In this document: in pieces, positions 16,877-26,553 of the stretch
How the letters are laid out: each line of letters begins with the position of its first letter
Position numbering within the stretch: the first letter of the stretch is position 1
Source: JAKJEP01 sp964580995
GTDB taxonomy: Bacteria; Planctomycetota; Phycisphaerae; Sedimentisphaerales; SM23-30
Direction: 5' to 3'
Assembly (NCBI GenBank): GCA_964580995.1
Contig: CAZOMV010000013.1
Location: 1 to 64,000, forward strand
Length of the DNA: 64,000 nucleotides
Notes under the pieces: generated by a model
Databases searched by the model: none
The model's input: only the letters and a program-made list of their open reading frames with translations
What the model was told of the DNA's origin: nothing
Program-made: the position numbers and the translations under genes

Positions 16877-19800
16877 TTATGGATACCATGTTGTGACGGC
16901 GAGCCAATCCTGCACCAGTAAAATTAAATCAGGGAGATCCACGGTTCGGTCACGGTTAAGATCGCCAGGTTGTTGACCTTCCCTGAGCAGCCAATTATGC
17001 CCTTGGGCGGCAAAATCTTCCAGATTGACTGTACCATCATTGTTCAGGTCTGCCAGCAGTGCCCAGCCGGGCGGGCCCATACTTGCGTAAGCAGTGCCGC
17101 CATAGGCCCCCATATCGACCCGCACATTCACACCCCAGGTATGGTCCGGGTCCCGCGGCAGGGTTCGAGGTTCTCGGCCAAACGCCGTCCCCGGGTTACC
17201 CGCATCAATACAAGGACTGGTCTGCTCGTCCCAGGTCCAACCGCCACTGGGTGCTACCCAGCGCCAACCTTGGCTCTTCAAATGAAAATCTCCCTGGTTT
17301 GGATCCACAAAGAGTGGGTCGGAAAGATTTTGTAAATCATAACCTTCTAAGCCATTTTGATAGATCTGCTGGACGTCCAACAATGATAAAGCCCGGTTAT
17401 ACATAGCCACCTCATCCAGTCGTCCATGCAACCGGTTCCGAAATGCATCTTGGTCACAATAGGACCAGAATCCTCCCATATAGAGAGGTTGAACATCGTT
17501 CATGATTGAGGAGACCGAAAGCATAGCTACCTTGTCTAACTGGCCATCCAAGTAGATCGCCGCCGTTCCTTTATCGAAAGTTACTGCAATATGATGCCAG
17601 GTGTTCAGCGAAACGATACGGTTACTATAAAGGCCATCGGAACTGAGACTGGAGGAAAAGATCCGCCACAAGATCTTGCCCGTATCATAATTCGGATCCC
17701 GGATCTCCACATAATAGGCACTGGAATCACCTGGGGAAGAAGGTTCATCCGGACAGCCGGCATACTTATAGATCCCGGCCGTTTGTCCGCCTCGGTTATA
17801 AAGCCAGAAAGAAAGGGAAATACTATCCCGGGGTGTTAACGAATCGTCATCCGGGATCTTGATATAATCTCCCTGGCCGTCAAACTCCAACGCCCCTCCC
17901 ACCTGTCCGGGGGCCCAGATGGCCCCGGCGATACTTCCGTGATTACTGCCGATCAAGTCCAGTGCCGAGGTACCACTGCCTTCCGCAAACCTCCAATAGG
18001 AAACCAAGTCCGGTAAGGGAATCGCCTCGCTTTGGACCCAACTGTAGCGAGCCTGGCAATCGAGCAGATCGATCCTATTATTCCAGAAAATGCTGTTACT
18101 GATATCGGGATCCGCAGCAAAGTAGGCAGCAATCCCACACGCTTGATTATTTACCACCGTTACGTTACGGATTGTGGGTGAGGAACTCTCCACCAAGATT
18201 CCAATGGAATTGTTTTTGATGATAAAGTTTTGTAAGATACTCTCCGCCCCTTCCCCGCTATCAAAGGAGACGGCAATCTGACCGGGACATTCCAGAACCG
18301 CCGGTTCGTCGGCACTACGAACCGTGAGGGCCTTCTGGTTAAAATTGAATTCTTCCCCATAGATTCCCGGTCGAACCAGCACGGTATCCGCCGGTTGAGC
18401 TGCCTCGATTGCCTCCTGGATGGTATCAAACGGGTGATTTTTGGTACCATCTTCAGCAAGGTCACTCAGCGAAGGGTCCCTGGGGCCGGGATCATTGAGA
18501 CTATCATCATCCACGTACACTACGGTAAATAGAGCCGGAATCAAGGAGAAATCATCATCGTTCAATGCTCCATTATGCCCTTGAATCGCCAAGATGTTAG
18601 TACCTGCCACAAGTTGATCCTTAAAAACTGTCAGGTCATAGTCCTCCGGGGGATTGGGATTCGTATCATCCGTAGCTGCTTCATGAGGTTCATTTGCCAG
18701 GACATTAAAAGCGGGCGGATTCCCATTTACATTGTTCCGGGCCACCTCCACCCCATTGAGATAGGCCACAAAGGCATCATCATAATCGATCGTTAGTAAC
18801 AACGAAGTCAAAAGAGCAGGATCACTCACGTGGAATGGCCTCCGTACGTATACACTTACATAATGGCCTTGCATATCGTCCAGGACCGTCGCATCGTCAT
18901 CGTCTCCGTATCCGATTCCCATAGAGCCTAGGAGCCAAGAAGAGTCGTCAAACGAAATATCCTTCCAATGAGAGGGTGGCTCTTGGGTCCCCTTCCAGTA
19001 TCGCCACTGTTCCGACTCAATGACAACATCACGACACACCCGAAAACCAAAGTCGCGATATGAGATGGATGGGCTGTAGTAGGACCAGTTCAAGATCGCA
19101 CAGCCACTATCGTTGTTGCCCCATGCCCCGCCGCGGACAACGCGGTAGCTGTCACTATAGATCGATGATGTCCACTCCCAGACATTGCCTGCCATGTCAC
19201 ACATCCCGTAACCATACGTCCCGAAAACACCCACAACCGTAGTACCATCCGGATGGATGGAACCGAGATAGTTTGCCGTATTGTTGTTGATGGTAGTACC
19301 ACAACCATAATTAAAGCTCCCATCATAGTCAGCCACCGCCTGCCATTCCCATTCGGTCGGCAGCCGATAGCCGTAATAATTGCAGAAAGCGATGGCTCCA
19401 TACCAACTGACATAAGTAACCGGATGGTCTTCAAAGCTACTATCGACAGTGAAGGAACCTCCGCTGTAATTAATCCTCGCTGCTCCGCCATTGGTGACTC
19501 CATTGAACGTGGAACCCGTACCCGCAAGATTATAATAGGGCTGAGCATGACTGGTATCACTTGTAGCATAAACATTATTATTGTCAACCGTTATCTGATC
19601 AGAAGCATTGGCGGCATTGAGATACTGACAATATTGATAATTCGTTATCTCGTGTTTGCCCATATATCCGGTAAAACCTTCGTGACCAGACACACCCGGG
19701 TCATCTATATAAACCCACTCTATGTCATCCAATACATTACGGCACACCCGAAAACCTACATCGCCATAGGTGACGGGCGGGTTGCCATCGATCCAGTCCG

Positions 19801-22156
19801 AGACCGTAAGGTGATCGACGACACAGTACCAACTGCCTCCGCGAAGAGCGCGATAGATACCACTGGAAATCGACTGTGTCCACTCCCAGACATTCCCTGC
19901 CATATCGTACATTCCATAGCCGTAGCCCGCCGGATCACCAAAACTGCCCACCACATTCGTGCCATCCGGGTGGATGGATCCAGTATAGTTGGCAATACTA
20001 TTGTTTATACTGGTGCCGCAGGCATAAGGTCGGCCATCGTTATAATCAGCTACCGCCTGCCACTCCCATTCCGTAGGCAGACGCCATCCATAATAGTTGC
20101 AGAAGGCGGTAGCTCCATACCAACTGACAGAGGTAACCGGATGATTCTCAAAGCCAGGGTCAACTGTGAATAAGTTGTTGGTGTAATTTATCCGTGCCGC
20201 TCCGCCGTTGGCAGCATTATCGTAAGTATAGCCTGCACCCGCAAGATTATAATAGGGCTGTGCATGACTGGTGTCACTCATGGCATAAACAATATTATCA
20301 GTATAAACCGTTATCTCGTTAGAATCCATGGCAGCATTTAGGAACTCGCAATACTGAGCATTCGTGGTTTCGTATTTGCTCATCTGGCCGTTAAAGCCTT
20401 CATGGCCAGATACTCCCGGATCGTTGACAGATACCCAAACTATTTCCTCAGGCTCAACGGTAATGTTACGACACACCCGAAACCCTACGTGGCTGTACAT
20501 GCTGATTCTTGCGCCGACGGTTGTGTACGATATATCACAATATCCCGCATGGTGGAGCCAGCCGCCGCCGAGGCCATAACGAGTGTTGCCAGAACCGTCA
20601 CTAAGATTCTCCTCTACATTGCCAGCCATATCGCACAATCCATAACCAAAAGTCCCGAAAGCACCAACAGCGGTTGTACCATTCGGGTGATTCGAGCCTT
20701 GATAGTTAGCCATACTGCTCGTTATAGTTGTGCCGCAACCATAGGTGTAAGTGCCATCATAGTCTGCTACCGTTTGCCATTCTTGTATCGTTGGTAGCCT
20801 ATAGTCGTAATAGTTACAAAATGCCGTTGCTCCATACCAACTAACATACGTAACCGGATGATTCTCAAAACCACTGTCAACCGTGAACGAACTGCCGGTG
20901 TAATTGATCCTAGCCGCTCCGCCGTTCGTGACTCCATCGGTAGTATCACCTGCACCTGCGAGGTTATAATAGGGCTGAGCATGACTGGTATCACTTGTAG
21001 CATAAACATTATTATTGTAAACCGTTATTTGACCAGAAGCATTGGCATCATTCAGGAACTGGCAATACTGAGCATTCGTTGTTTCATATTTGCTCATTTC
21101 GCCGATAAAGCCTGGATCTGATATGGATACAAACACCATACCAGTTATCCGCTTAAATACCTGTATCCGGTCGTTTATGAAAGCGTTATTTAGATCTCTA
21201 GCATCACCGACATAAATCAGGTCACTGCTAGGATCAATAAAAATGTTAGTGATGCCTCCGAATTGGCCATCACCAGTTCCGTGGGAGCCCCACCCATCAA
21301 CATACACACCTTCAGGTGTGAAAGTCTGAATACGGGAAACATCATTGTAACAGGGTTCACCTACATATATCAGACCATCACTAGGGCCAATCGCAACAGT
21401 GGTTGGCCAAGACAGAAACTGACCGGGATCGGTACCCTGCCCTCCCCAAGATGTCTGTAAGTCACCTTCCGTGTTGAATTTTTTCACTGTGTAAGTGGGA
21501 TTACCTTCCACCACGTATACCATATCATCGGCGTCAATCGCAATTCCCCCTAAGTAAGCGTTGCCTGGCCACTGTTTAATATAATCAACAGATACACCAT
21601 TATATTTGAACTTCTGAACCCGCCAATTGTGGGTGTCGGAAACATAGAGATTGTCCTGCGAATCCAACGCCAAGAACGTCGGTAACGAAAACTGGCCAGG
21701 CCCACTCCCATAGGAACCAAAACTGCATAAATGGCTCCAATCTGACGCAAACATCTGGATTCGTTGATTGTGAGGATCGGCAACGTAAATCCTTCCTAAA
21801 CTGTCAGACACAATTGCTGTTGGATACCAGAACTGTCCTGGGCCACCACCTTGAATCGGATGATGGGTACTTCCAGGTTCATGCCAATGCCCGGAGCCAG
21901 CGTGACTGGAGTTGTTGCAACCGCCAAACCACCCCAAGAATGTCTTATGCACATCATATTTTTGAATGCGGCAATTCCCATGGTCTACAATTAAAAAATT
22001 ACCTTCTTGATTTTTGACCATTCCGGAGGGACTATCAAACTGGCCATCACCAGTACCGGTACTGCCCCACTTATCCACAAAGATGTAATTACCGTCACCT
22101 GTCGAAGCTCTCAGGAGAAAAAATGAAAACACGACCAAAAAATGTATGGCTCTCAT
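16877..22156 (-). CDS. Giant secreted NHL - triple FGE-sulfatase - beta-helix - LamG - dockerin protein
   Basis: 1759 residues from ATG 22156, chosen because MRAIHFLVVFSFFLLRAS is a signal peptide; an in-frame GTG at 22192 would extend into the preceding small ORF. Domains in order: NHL-type propeller (about 20-335, repeats such as GSTGTGDGQFDSPSGM and FLALDSQDNLYVSDTHN); three FGE/sulfatase-modifying-factor modules (about 340-563, 573-804, 813-1043), each with a Y/HE-T-N-x-QY start, PVTYVSWYGA and VGFRVCRN-type end; a galactose-binding-like domain (about 1056-1216); a parallel beta-helix (about 1219-1366, FDTIQEAIEAAQPADTVLVR); LamG (about 1389-1606); and a dockerin-like pair (about 1699-1759, DLNNDGTVNLEDF and DLNRDRTVDLPDL). 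Inference: a cell-surface adhesin or scaffold. The FGE modules resemble binding rather than catalytic versions. Confidence 0.85.
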   Translation of the reverse strand: MRAIHFLVVFSFFLLRASTGDGNYIFVDKWGSTGTGDGQFDSPSGMVKNQEGNFLIVDHGNCRIQKYDVHKTFLGWFGGCNNSSHAGSGHWHEPGSTHHPIQGGGPGQFWYPTAIVSDSLGRIYVADPHNQRIQMFASDWSHLCSFGSYGSGPGQFSLPTFLALDSQDNLYVSDTHNWRVQKFKYNGVSVDYIKQWPGNAYLGGIAIDADDMVYVVEGNPTYTVKKFNTEGDLQTSWGGQGTDPGQFLSWPTTVAIGPSDGLIYVGEPCYNDVSRIQTFTPEGVYVDGWGSHGTGDGQFGGITNIFIDPSSDLIYVGDARDLNNAFINDRIQVFKRITGMVFVSISDPGFIGEMSKYETTNAQYCQFLNDANASGQITVYNNNVYATSDTSHAQPYYNLAGAGDTTDGVTNGGAARINYTGSSFTVDSGFENHPVTYVSWYGATAFCNYYDYRLPTIQEWQTVADYDGTYTYGCGTTITSSMANYQGSNHPNGTTAVGAFGTFGYGLCDMAGNVEENLSDGSGNTRYGLGGGWLHHAGYCDISYTTVGARISMYSHVGFRVCRNITVEPEEIVWVSVNDPGVSGHEGFNGQMSKYETTNAQYCEFLNAAMDSNEITVYTDNIVYAMSDTSHAQPYYNLAGAGYTYDNAANGGAARINYTNNLFTVDPGFENHPVTSVSWYGATAFCNYYGWRLPTEWEWQAVADYNDGRPYACGTSINNSIANYTGSIHPDGTNVVGSFGDPAGYGYGMYDMAGNVWEWTQSISSGIYRALRGGSWYCVVDHLTVSDWIDGNPPVTYGDVGFRVCRNVLDDIEWVYIDDPGVSGHEGFTGYMGKHEITNYQYCQYLNAANASDQITVDNNNVYATSDTSHAQPYYNLAGTGSTFNGVTNGGAARINYSGGSFTVDSSFEDHPVTYVSWYGAIAFCNYYGYRLPTEWEWQAVADYDGSFNYGCGTTINNNTANYLGSIHPDGTTVVGVFGTYGYGMCDMAGNVWEWTSSIYSDSYRVVRGGAWGNNDSGCAILNWSYYSPSISYRDFGFRVCRDVVIESEQWRYWKGTQEPPSHWKDISFDDSSWLLGSMGIGYGDDDDATVLDDMQGHYVSVYVRRPFHVSDPALLTSLLLTIDYDDAFVAYLNGVEVARNNVNGNPPAFNVLANEPHEAATDDTNPNPPEDYDLTVFKDQLVAGTNILAIQGHNGALNDDDFSLIPALFTVVYVDDDSLNDPGPRDPSLSDLAEDGTKNHPFDTIQEAIEAAQPADTVLVRPGIYGEEFNFNQKALTVRSADEPAVLECPGQIAVSFDSGEGAESILQNFIIKNNSIGILVESSSPTIRNVTVVNNQACGIAAYFAADPDISNSIFWNNRIDLLDCQARYSWVQSEAIPLPDLVSYWRFAEGSGTSALDLIGSNHGSIAGAIWAPGQVGGALEFDGQGDYIKIPDDDSLTPRDSISLSFWLYNRGGQTAGIYKYAGCPDEPSSPGDSSAYYVEIRDPNYDTGKILWRIFSSSLSSDGLYSNRIVSLNTWHHIAVTFDKGTAAIYLDGQLDKVAMLSVSSIMNDVQPLYMGGFWSYCDQDAFRNRLHGRLDEVAMYNRALSLLDVQQIYQNGLEGYDLQNLSDPLFVDPNQGDFHLKSQGWRWVAPSGGWTWDEQTSPCIDAGNPGTAFGREPRTLPRDPDHTWGVNVRVDMGAYGGTAYASMGPPGWALLADLNNDGTVNLEDFAAQGHNWLLREGQQPGDLNRDRTVDLPDLILLVQDWLAVTTWYP

Positions 22157-22172
22157 AACTACATCTTTTTTT

Positions 22173-22370
22173 TTATTGGGCGTATGACGCACCAGATCTG
22201 TTTACTATCGTTAAAGATGGCCTTATCTCATATTCACTCATCAAGTCCGCAAAATCCGGTTCAGAGATAGGTACTCCAACCATCCTATCATCGGCAACTG
22301 TCAGAACTATTGCCGCCAAGAGCTGACAAACACCTAGCCATGCCGCTTTTATATCCGCAGAAATACACAT
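22173..22370 (-). CDS. Small hypothetical protein upstream of giant NHL/FGE gene
   Basis: 65 residues from ATG 22370 with TAGGAG about nine bases upstream. The start MCISADIKAAWLGVCQLLAA is moderately hydrophobic and is followed by an acidic stretch PISEPDFADLMSEYEIRPSL. It ends 16 bases before the giant gene's ATG, so it could be a leader gene of the same transcript. No family recognised; support is the start signal and position only. Confidence 0.35.
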   Translation of the reverse strand: MCISADIKAAWLGVCQLLAAIVLTVADDRMVGVPISEPDFADLMSEYEIRPSLTIVNRSGASYAQ

Positions 22371-22559
22371 AATTTGTTTTCTCCTACCAGGGCAGAACTC
22401 AAAATTCCGCCTTGAGAAAAATCTTCTTTTTCGTACGGAACACCCTATATTTTGAATAATTCAATCCACGGAATACGTAGTATTTCCTCAGCGGAATTGA
22501 GGTCCTTCCAAAGAATTCCCTTGCGTCCGGGAATGGTAAAATAGATAAATTTACGTCTT

Positions 22560-24449
22560 TCATTTTCTGAACGTACCTTCCACTACTCGGAGGAGCCATC
22601 CCAGATCCACCTCCCCGGCGCCTGATCTGCCGTGTCGGTGGGTTGGGGGTTCGATCCACGCTTCTTCGGTTGGGTCCAGTTCCTGGAGATAGAAAAAAGT
22701 GATTTCACCGACTGTTTTCCAGCCAGAACTGTCTTTTATGTCATACGTAATTCTTTCCACCACATCCTTGACCATATCCACGGTAAAGACCATCTTCACG
22801 GCTGACTGGATTACGATTACTTGAGCGGTTTCCTGGTTCGGCATACATAGGGTCTCAAACCGCAAATCCTGTTGGGCGGCATCGCGGCGAATTAGATCCA
22901 TTGTATGGAGTCCCAACCATGGTCTGGCCAGTCCCACCCAAAAATGGCCAGCGGGATAGGTGGCCCGCACAGTTCCGCCGTCCTCCTGTAGCCAAGCCTT
23001 TTGGCTACTGTCTACGATCTTGATCTGATTTCCGACTTGGATTCTCAGCCAGGGCCAGTGTTCCTCCGAGGTGGCATAGACAAATGGGATTCTTCCCTCT
23101 CCCGTTATCCGTTGTCCTTTCATTTCACCCTCCAGACGAAAATACGTCCAGCCGCTTTTGTGCATCTGATCTCGAAGATCCACCCAGGTAGCCTCGGCGG
23201 GCCAGTGGTACTGAAAAAACTCCTCTTCTAACACTCCATAGGGGATATCACCCCGGATTTGGTACCGGTTTTCCGTGCCCTCGGGATTGGCAAGAATCAG
23301 CATATTCGGTCCTTGCCTTTGTACATATTCCTTATCGGAATTACCGCCGTCAATGCCAGCCAGAAAAGCCCGGAATTCCAGTGGATCGGTGGGGAGTCTG
23401 AATACCGTCAGATCTGGATGGTAACGGCGACCATTTTGTAGATATACCTTTTGGGCACACGCATCAAAAAAGTAATTGGCCTTATGGTTTTGTAACCAAT
23501 GGTCCCCGGAATCTTTATCCGTCTGCCTCATCATCACCGGGCCTTCGGAACCTGCGGGGAAATAATACCAATCCCCTTCCGCAGTCATCCTAGGGGAACT
23601 GGCCTTTAGGGGATGGTTGACAATTTCTGTCAGGTTTTGGTCCGGCTGTGTCCCTGCACTTTCGGGACCAGACCTGAGCCCCGGCGAGGCAACCGTTAAC
23701 ATTCCGGCTAATGTCAATGCGGCTACCGCAGCGCCCGTTCCTGAAAGTACAGTCCCGGTTACACTTGCTGTGGTACCTACGGTAAGGGTAGCAGCAGTAA
23801 CTGAGATCTTGGCGGCGGCTGCCTGACTGGGGGCGGTCAATTTACCAAACAAGACCAAAACCAATAAAAGTGAGCCTTTACCTAAGCCATGCCGCGAAAG
23901 TTGCTTGGCCAAGGATTTTTTCGCCCGAAAAAACAACATCCTTACGCTAAATTCGCTGCAATCCATGATTCGGGCGATATCGGCATATTCCATTTCTTCA
24001 TAACAACGCATCGACAACACATCTCGATACGCGGGCTTGAGCTTTTGCATCGAGGTTAACACAATCTCCTGTAATTCCTGGCCCATAAGATGGGCTAGAC
24101 CTTCCTGGTTTTCCTTTTGCTTTTTCAGAGTACCATGCCGATCCTCTATTTTAGTTAGAGAAATAGCCGTCCGCTGTTTTTCCCGGCGGCGATGATTCCG
24201 AATCTTGTTAAAAGCGATCCCGCACAACCAGGACCAGAACCGATCGGTTTTATCTAATTTGCCTAATATCTTTATCATTTCTAACAGACTCTCCTGTGTG
24301 ATATCCTGGGCCAGTTCCGCCTGTAACGTACTGCGATATACGTACGTCTCTAACGGCGCCCGAATGAACTCCGTCAACTGATTTAAACTTTCCGGGTGAC
24401 CTTGCTGGGCCTGTCGGATCAAGTCGTCGTAGTTTTCCATATTTACCAT
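22560..24449 (-). CDS. ECF sigma factor fused to membrane-anchored extracytoplasmic domain
   Basis: 629 residues from ATG 24449 (an ATG at 24440 is also possible). Region 2 (about 1-90) contains LAQDITQESLLEMIK and DRFWSWLCGIAFNKIRNHRR; region 4 (about 125-185) has LKPAYRDVLSMRCYEEMEYA and CSEFSVRMLFFRAKKSLAKQ. Two hydrophobic stretches follow (GSLLLVLVLFGKLTAPSQA at about 190-210 and GTGAAVAALTLAGMLTVA at about 235-255). A long C-terminal domain of about 370 residues, rich in Trp and beta strands (WYYFPAGSEGPVMM, WTYFRLEGEMKGQRI), is predicted outside the membrane. Family knowledge: planctomycete ECF factors often carry such fused sensory domains and have no separate anti-sigma factor. It may control neighbouring secreted-protein genes. 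Confidence 0.85.
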   Translation of the reverse strand: MVNMENYDDLIRQAQQGHPESLNQLTEFIRAPLETYVYRSTLQAELAQDITQESLLEMIKILGKLDKTDRFWSWLCGIAFNKIRNHRRREKQRTAISLTKIEDRHGTLKKQKENQEGLAHLMGQELQEIVLTSMQKLKPAYRDVLSMRCYEEMEYADIARIMDCSEFSVRMLFFRAKKSLAKQLSRHGLGKGSLLLVLVLFGKLTAPSQAAAAKISVTAATLTVGTTASVTGTVLSGTGAAVAALTLAGMLTVASPGLRSGPESAGTQPDQNLTEIVNHPLKASSPRMTAEGDWYYFPAGSEGPVMMRQTDKDSGDHWLQNHKANYFFDACAQKVYLQNGRRYHPDLTVFRLPTDPLEFRAFLAGIDGGNSDKEYVQRQGPNMLILANPEGTENRYQIRGDIPYGVLEEEFFQYHWPAEATWVDLRDQMHKSGWTYFRLEGEMKGQRITGEGRIPFVYATSEEHWPWLRIQVGNQIKIVDSSQKAWLQEDGGTVRATYPAGHFWVGLARPWLGLHTMDLIRRDAAQQDLRFETLCMPNQETAQVIVIQSAVKMVFTVDMVKDVVERITYDIKDSSGWKTVGEITFFYLQELDPTEEAWIEPPTHRHGRSGAGEVDLGWLLRVVEGTFRK

Positions 24450-24893
24450 GACTACCAATCAAAAGATGGTTTCTCTATGTATTAATGTCATGAAAACATA
24501 ATTTATAACGCTTTTTTTTCCATTTTTTTTAGAATGGTTGAAAATAATACCCAAAAGAGCATCCAACCACACTGACGAGGTCCTTGTCTAATTTTATTTA
24601 AGTCTCTTTAGGACAAAACTTTACTGCTATTATAGTAAAAAGGAAATGGTTGACGTTTATCCCAAAAACGGCCATAAGCAATTATTTAATATAGACTTAA
24701 GAGAAATTAGCGTAAAATGCATTTTACCTTTTCCTAAAAAAACTGCAATGACAATCAACGTCTCCACCTGCAAATCCATCCCCAAAATCCATTCTGTAAA
24801 TCTGCCTATGACTCAATACATAAAACTTCTTGAAACCAGTGATAACAACTGACAGTAGAAGTCCGCTTTTAATTGGTTTTTCATTAAATTAAA

Positions 24894-24923
24894 TTGACTA
24901 ATCCCCCAAAAATGCTGTATTAT
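24894..24923 (+). promoter_or_regulatory. Sigma70-like promoter for prepilin gene
   Basis: TTGACT (24894-24899) and TATTAT (24918-24923) are separated by 18 bases, about 85 bases before the TTG start at 25008. The remaining part of the 24450-25007 gap shows only AT-rich sequence. Confidence 0.55.
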
Positions 24924-25007
24924 TACAAATATCAGTTTCTAAGATAATGGAGTCCCTTCCAACCTCCTAAATAAGGATAAGTATTTATCAATACAGGAAT
25001 TAAAACT

Positions 25008-25901
25008 TTGAAAACAGGAAAAAGAAAGGGATTCAGTCTGATCGAGCTTTTAGCAGTATGTTCCATCATATCGTTGTTACTGGCTTTTATATTTCCCGCG
25101 TTAGGTAAAGCCAGACGCCAGACGCGAATGCTCCTGAAGTTGTCCAACCAACGTCAAATAGTGACTGGGGTAACGACATTTTCTTTCGATAATCGTGATA
25201 CCTACCCCGAATCGGTCGCTACCATCGGCCGGGCGGATGACTGGCACTGGCAGGAACCGATGATGTTAACGGGATTTCGGAACAACTATCCTCAGCGGCA
25301 TCGAGCCATGAGTGAATATCTTCACGGCTACATTCCTAATGCCCATATGATGGTTTGCCCTAATGCCCCGAAAGAATACCCTTTCCTCCAAGAAGCCTGG
25401 GACGCGGGAGATGCCTGGGATGATCCGAATCCGTTGAATCCCTCAGATCCGGTAATCGGAACCTATTGTTTTTATTGGAATTATATTGGTTATCTGAGTA
25501 ATCAGAATGGCCCATTCATTGGACCGCGCAATTCCTGGTCGGAAGAAGGACAAAGCCGCCTGCTGGTCAGTGATTATTTTGGTTACGGCCACTGGCGCCA
25601 TCAACAAATCTATGATACTTGTGAGGCCTATGGTAGTTGTGAAGAATTTGATGATGCCCAGGTTACACCTGGAACCTTGGTTTCAGCGGATTTTTGGTCT
25701 CTTTTGAATGAATCACAAAGCCTTTCCCGCAAATCCCTCTCAATTAATTTGAGTGCCGGGTACGTCGATGGACATGTAGAAAAATATACGGCGGCCGAAA
25801 CAATCCCGTTGCAAGTAGCCATCACTGCTGATGGGAGTGAGTACTACCCTTCGGGTTCTGGGCCGGGGGATATTTATCTGCCTTTAAACAGCTTGTATTG
25901 A
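25008..25901 (+). CDS. Prepilin-type N-terminal methylation protein (H-X9-DG type)
   Basis: 297 residues from TTG 25008, with CAGGAA nine bases upstream. GFSLIELLAVCSIISLLLAF is a classic class III prepilin signal: cleavage after the Gly, Phe methylation, Glu at +5. A helix with QRQIVTGVTTFSFDNRDTYP follows, and the C-terminal region carries SAGYVDGHVEKY, the DGH-containing end of the planctomycete DUF1559-like/H-X9-DG proteins. Expected to be processed by a prepilin peptidase and assembled in a type II secretion or pilus-like structure. No secretion genes lie nearby, so it is an orphan pseudopilin, a common arrangement in Phycisphaerae. Confidence 0.85.
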   Translation: MKTGKRKGFSLIELLAVCSIISLLLAFIFPALGKARRQTRMLLKLSNQRQIVTGVTTFSFDNRDTYPESVATIGRADDWHWQEPMMLTGFRNNYPQRHRAMSEYLHGYIPNAHMMVCPNAPKEYPFLQEAWDAGDAWDDPNPLNPSDPVIGTYCFYWNYIGYLSNQNGPFIGPRNSWSEEGQSRLLVSDYFGYGHWRHQQIYDTCEAYGSCEEFDDAQVTPGTLVSADFWSLLNESQSLSRKSLSINLSAGYVDGHVEKYTAAETIPLQVAITADGSEYYPSGSGPGDIYLPLNSLY

Positions 25902-26149
25902 ATAAACACTTGGCGAGAATTTATGAACTGACAGCACGCCGAGGGGCTAGGTGGGACGGCAACCTTCCTCAGGTGGATTGAAGGATATTGTTCTCCTATA
26001 AATCAATGCAGACTACGTGAAATTAGATGGTATTATAACTTCTACTGTCAATAATTTGACAGTTATTGTGGGCAGAAAGCAGAATCCGAAGTGTGAGCAC
26101 AAAGCGTCAAGGAGCGGTTCATTTGCACTTCAAATGTACCACTTGATTT

Positions 26150-26345
26150 GCCTTCGGAACAGACTGTTTCTGCTACAAGTATCCAACGGCCCAAATCCGG
26201 CCGGTATCCCGTTGTCACGGGTAATCGTGTCGATTCTGCCCAATCCGTCCCGGCTGTAGCTAAGTTCTTCCCCGATATCCACCTTGTATCTCCAGTTGGA
26301 TGTTATGCCATCCCGGTGTTGGCTGGACGTTATGATTGGCAACAT
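26150..26345 (-). pseudogene. Possible RHS/YD-repeat relic
   Basis: The minus strand encodes NWRYKVDIGEELSYSRDGLG followed by RIDTITRDNGIPAGFGPLD. The YSxDGLGRIDTIT block resembles an RHS YD repeat, but only about one repeat is present and no full gene surrounds it. Otherwise the 25902-26553 gap is unremarkable. Confidence 0.35.
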
Positions 26346-26553
26346 GACTGGGATCGAAAAAAAGGCCAGGAAATCCATCAAAAGACGAAAAAAACATAAA
26401 AAGGGTAGGTGCAACAGGTGAGGGGTGTTGTATAATAGCATTAATGTTGACCGGCGGTCTAGCCGGACAAGGTTATCTGGCAAATGTCAGGAGAAGTGCA
26501 GTTTTTACAAAAGCTCCAGGATATAACAGTCGGAGCATAAAAGGAGCTAAACG

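Noticed and set aside
19253..20173. 306-codon plus-strand frame rich in Ile/Arg
   Set aside because: Antisense to the FGE modules; its length comes from the repeated sequence on the coding strand.
19030..21137. Repeated blocks as a possible CRISPR or tandem DNA repeat
   Set aside because: The similarity follows three homologous protein domains about 700 bases apart; no short repeat-spacer pattern.
24646..24852. 68-codon plus-strand frame after AAAAAGGAA
   Set aside because: The ribosome-binding-like sequence is only about two bases from ATG, the product has no structure or family, and the region is AT-rich intergenic.
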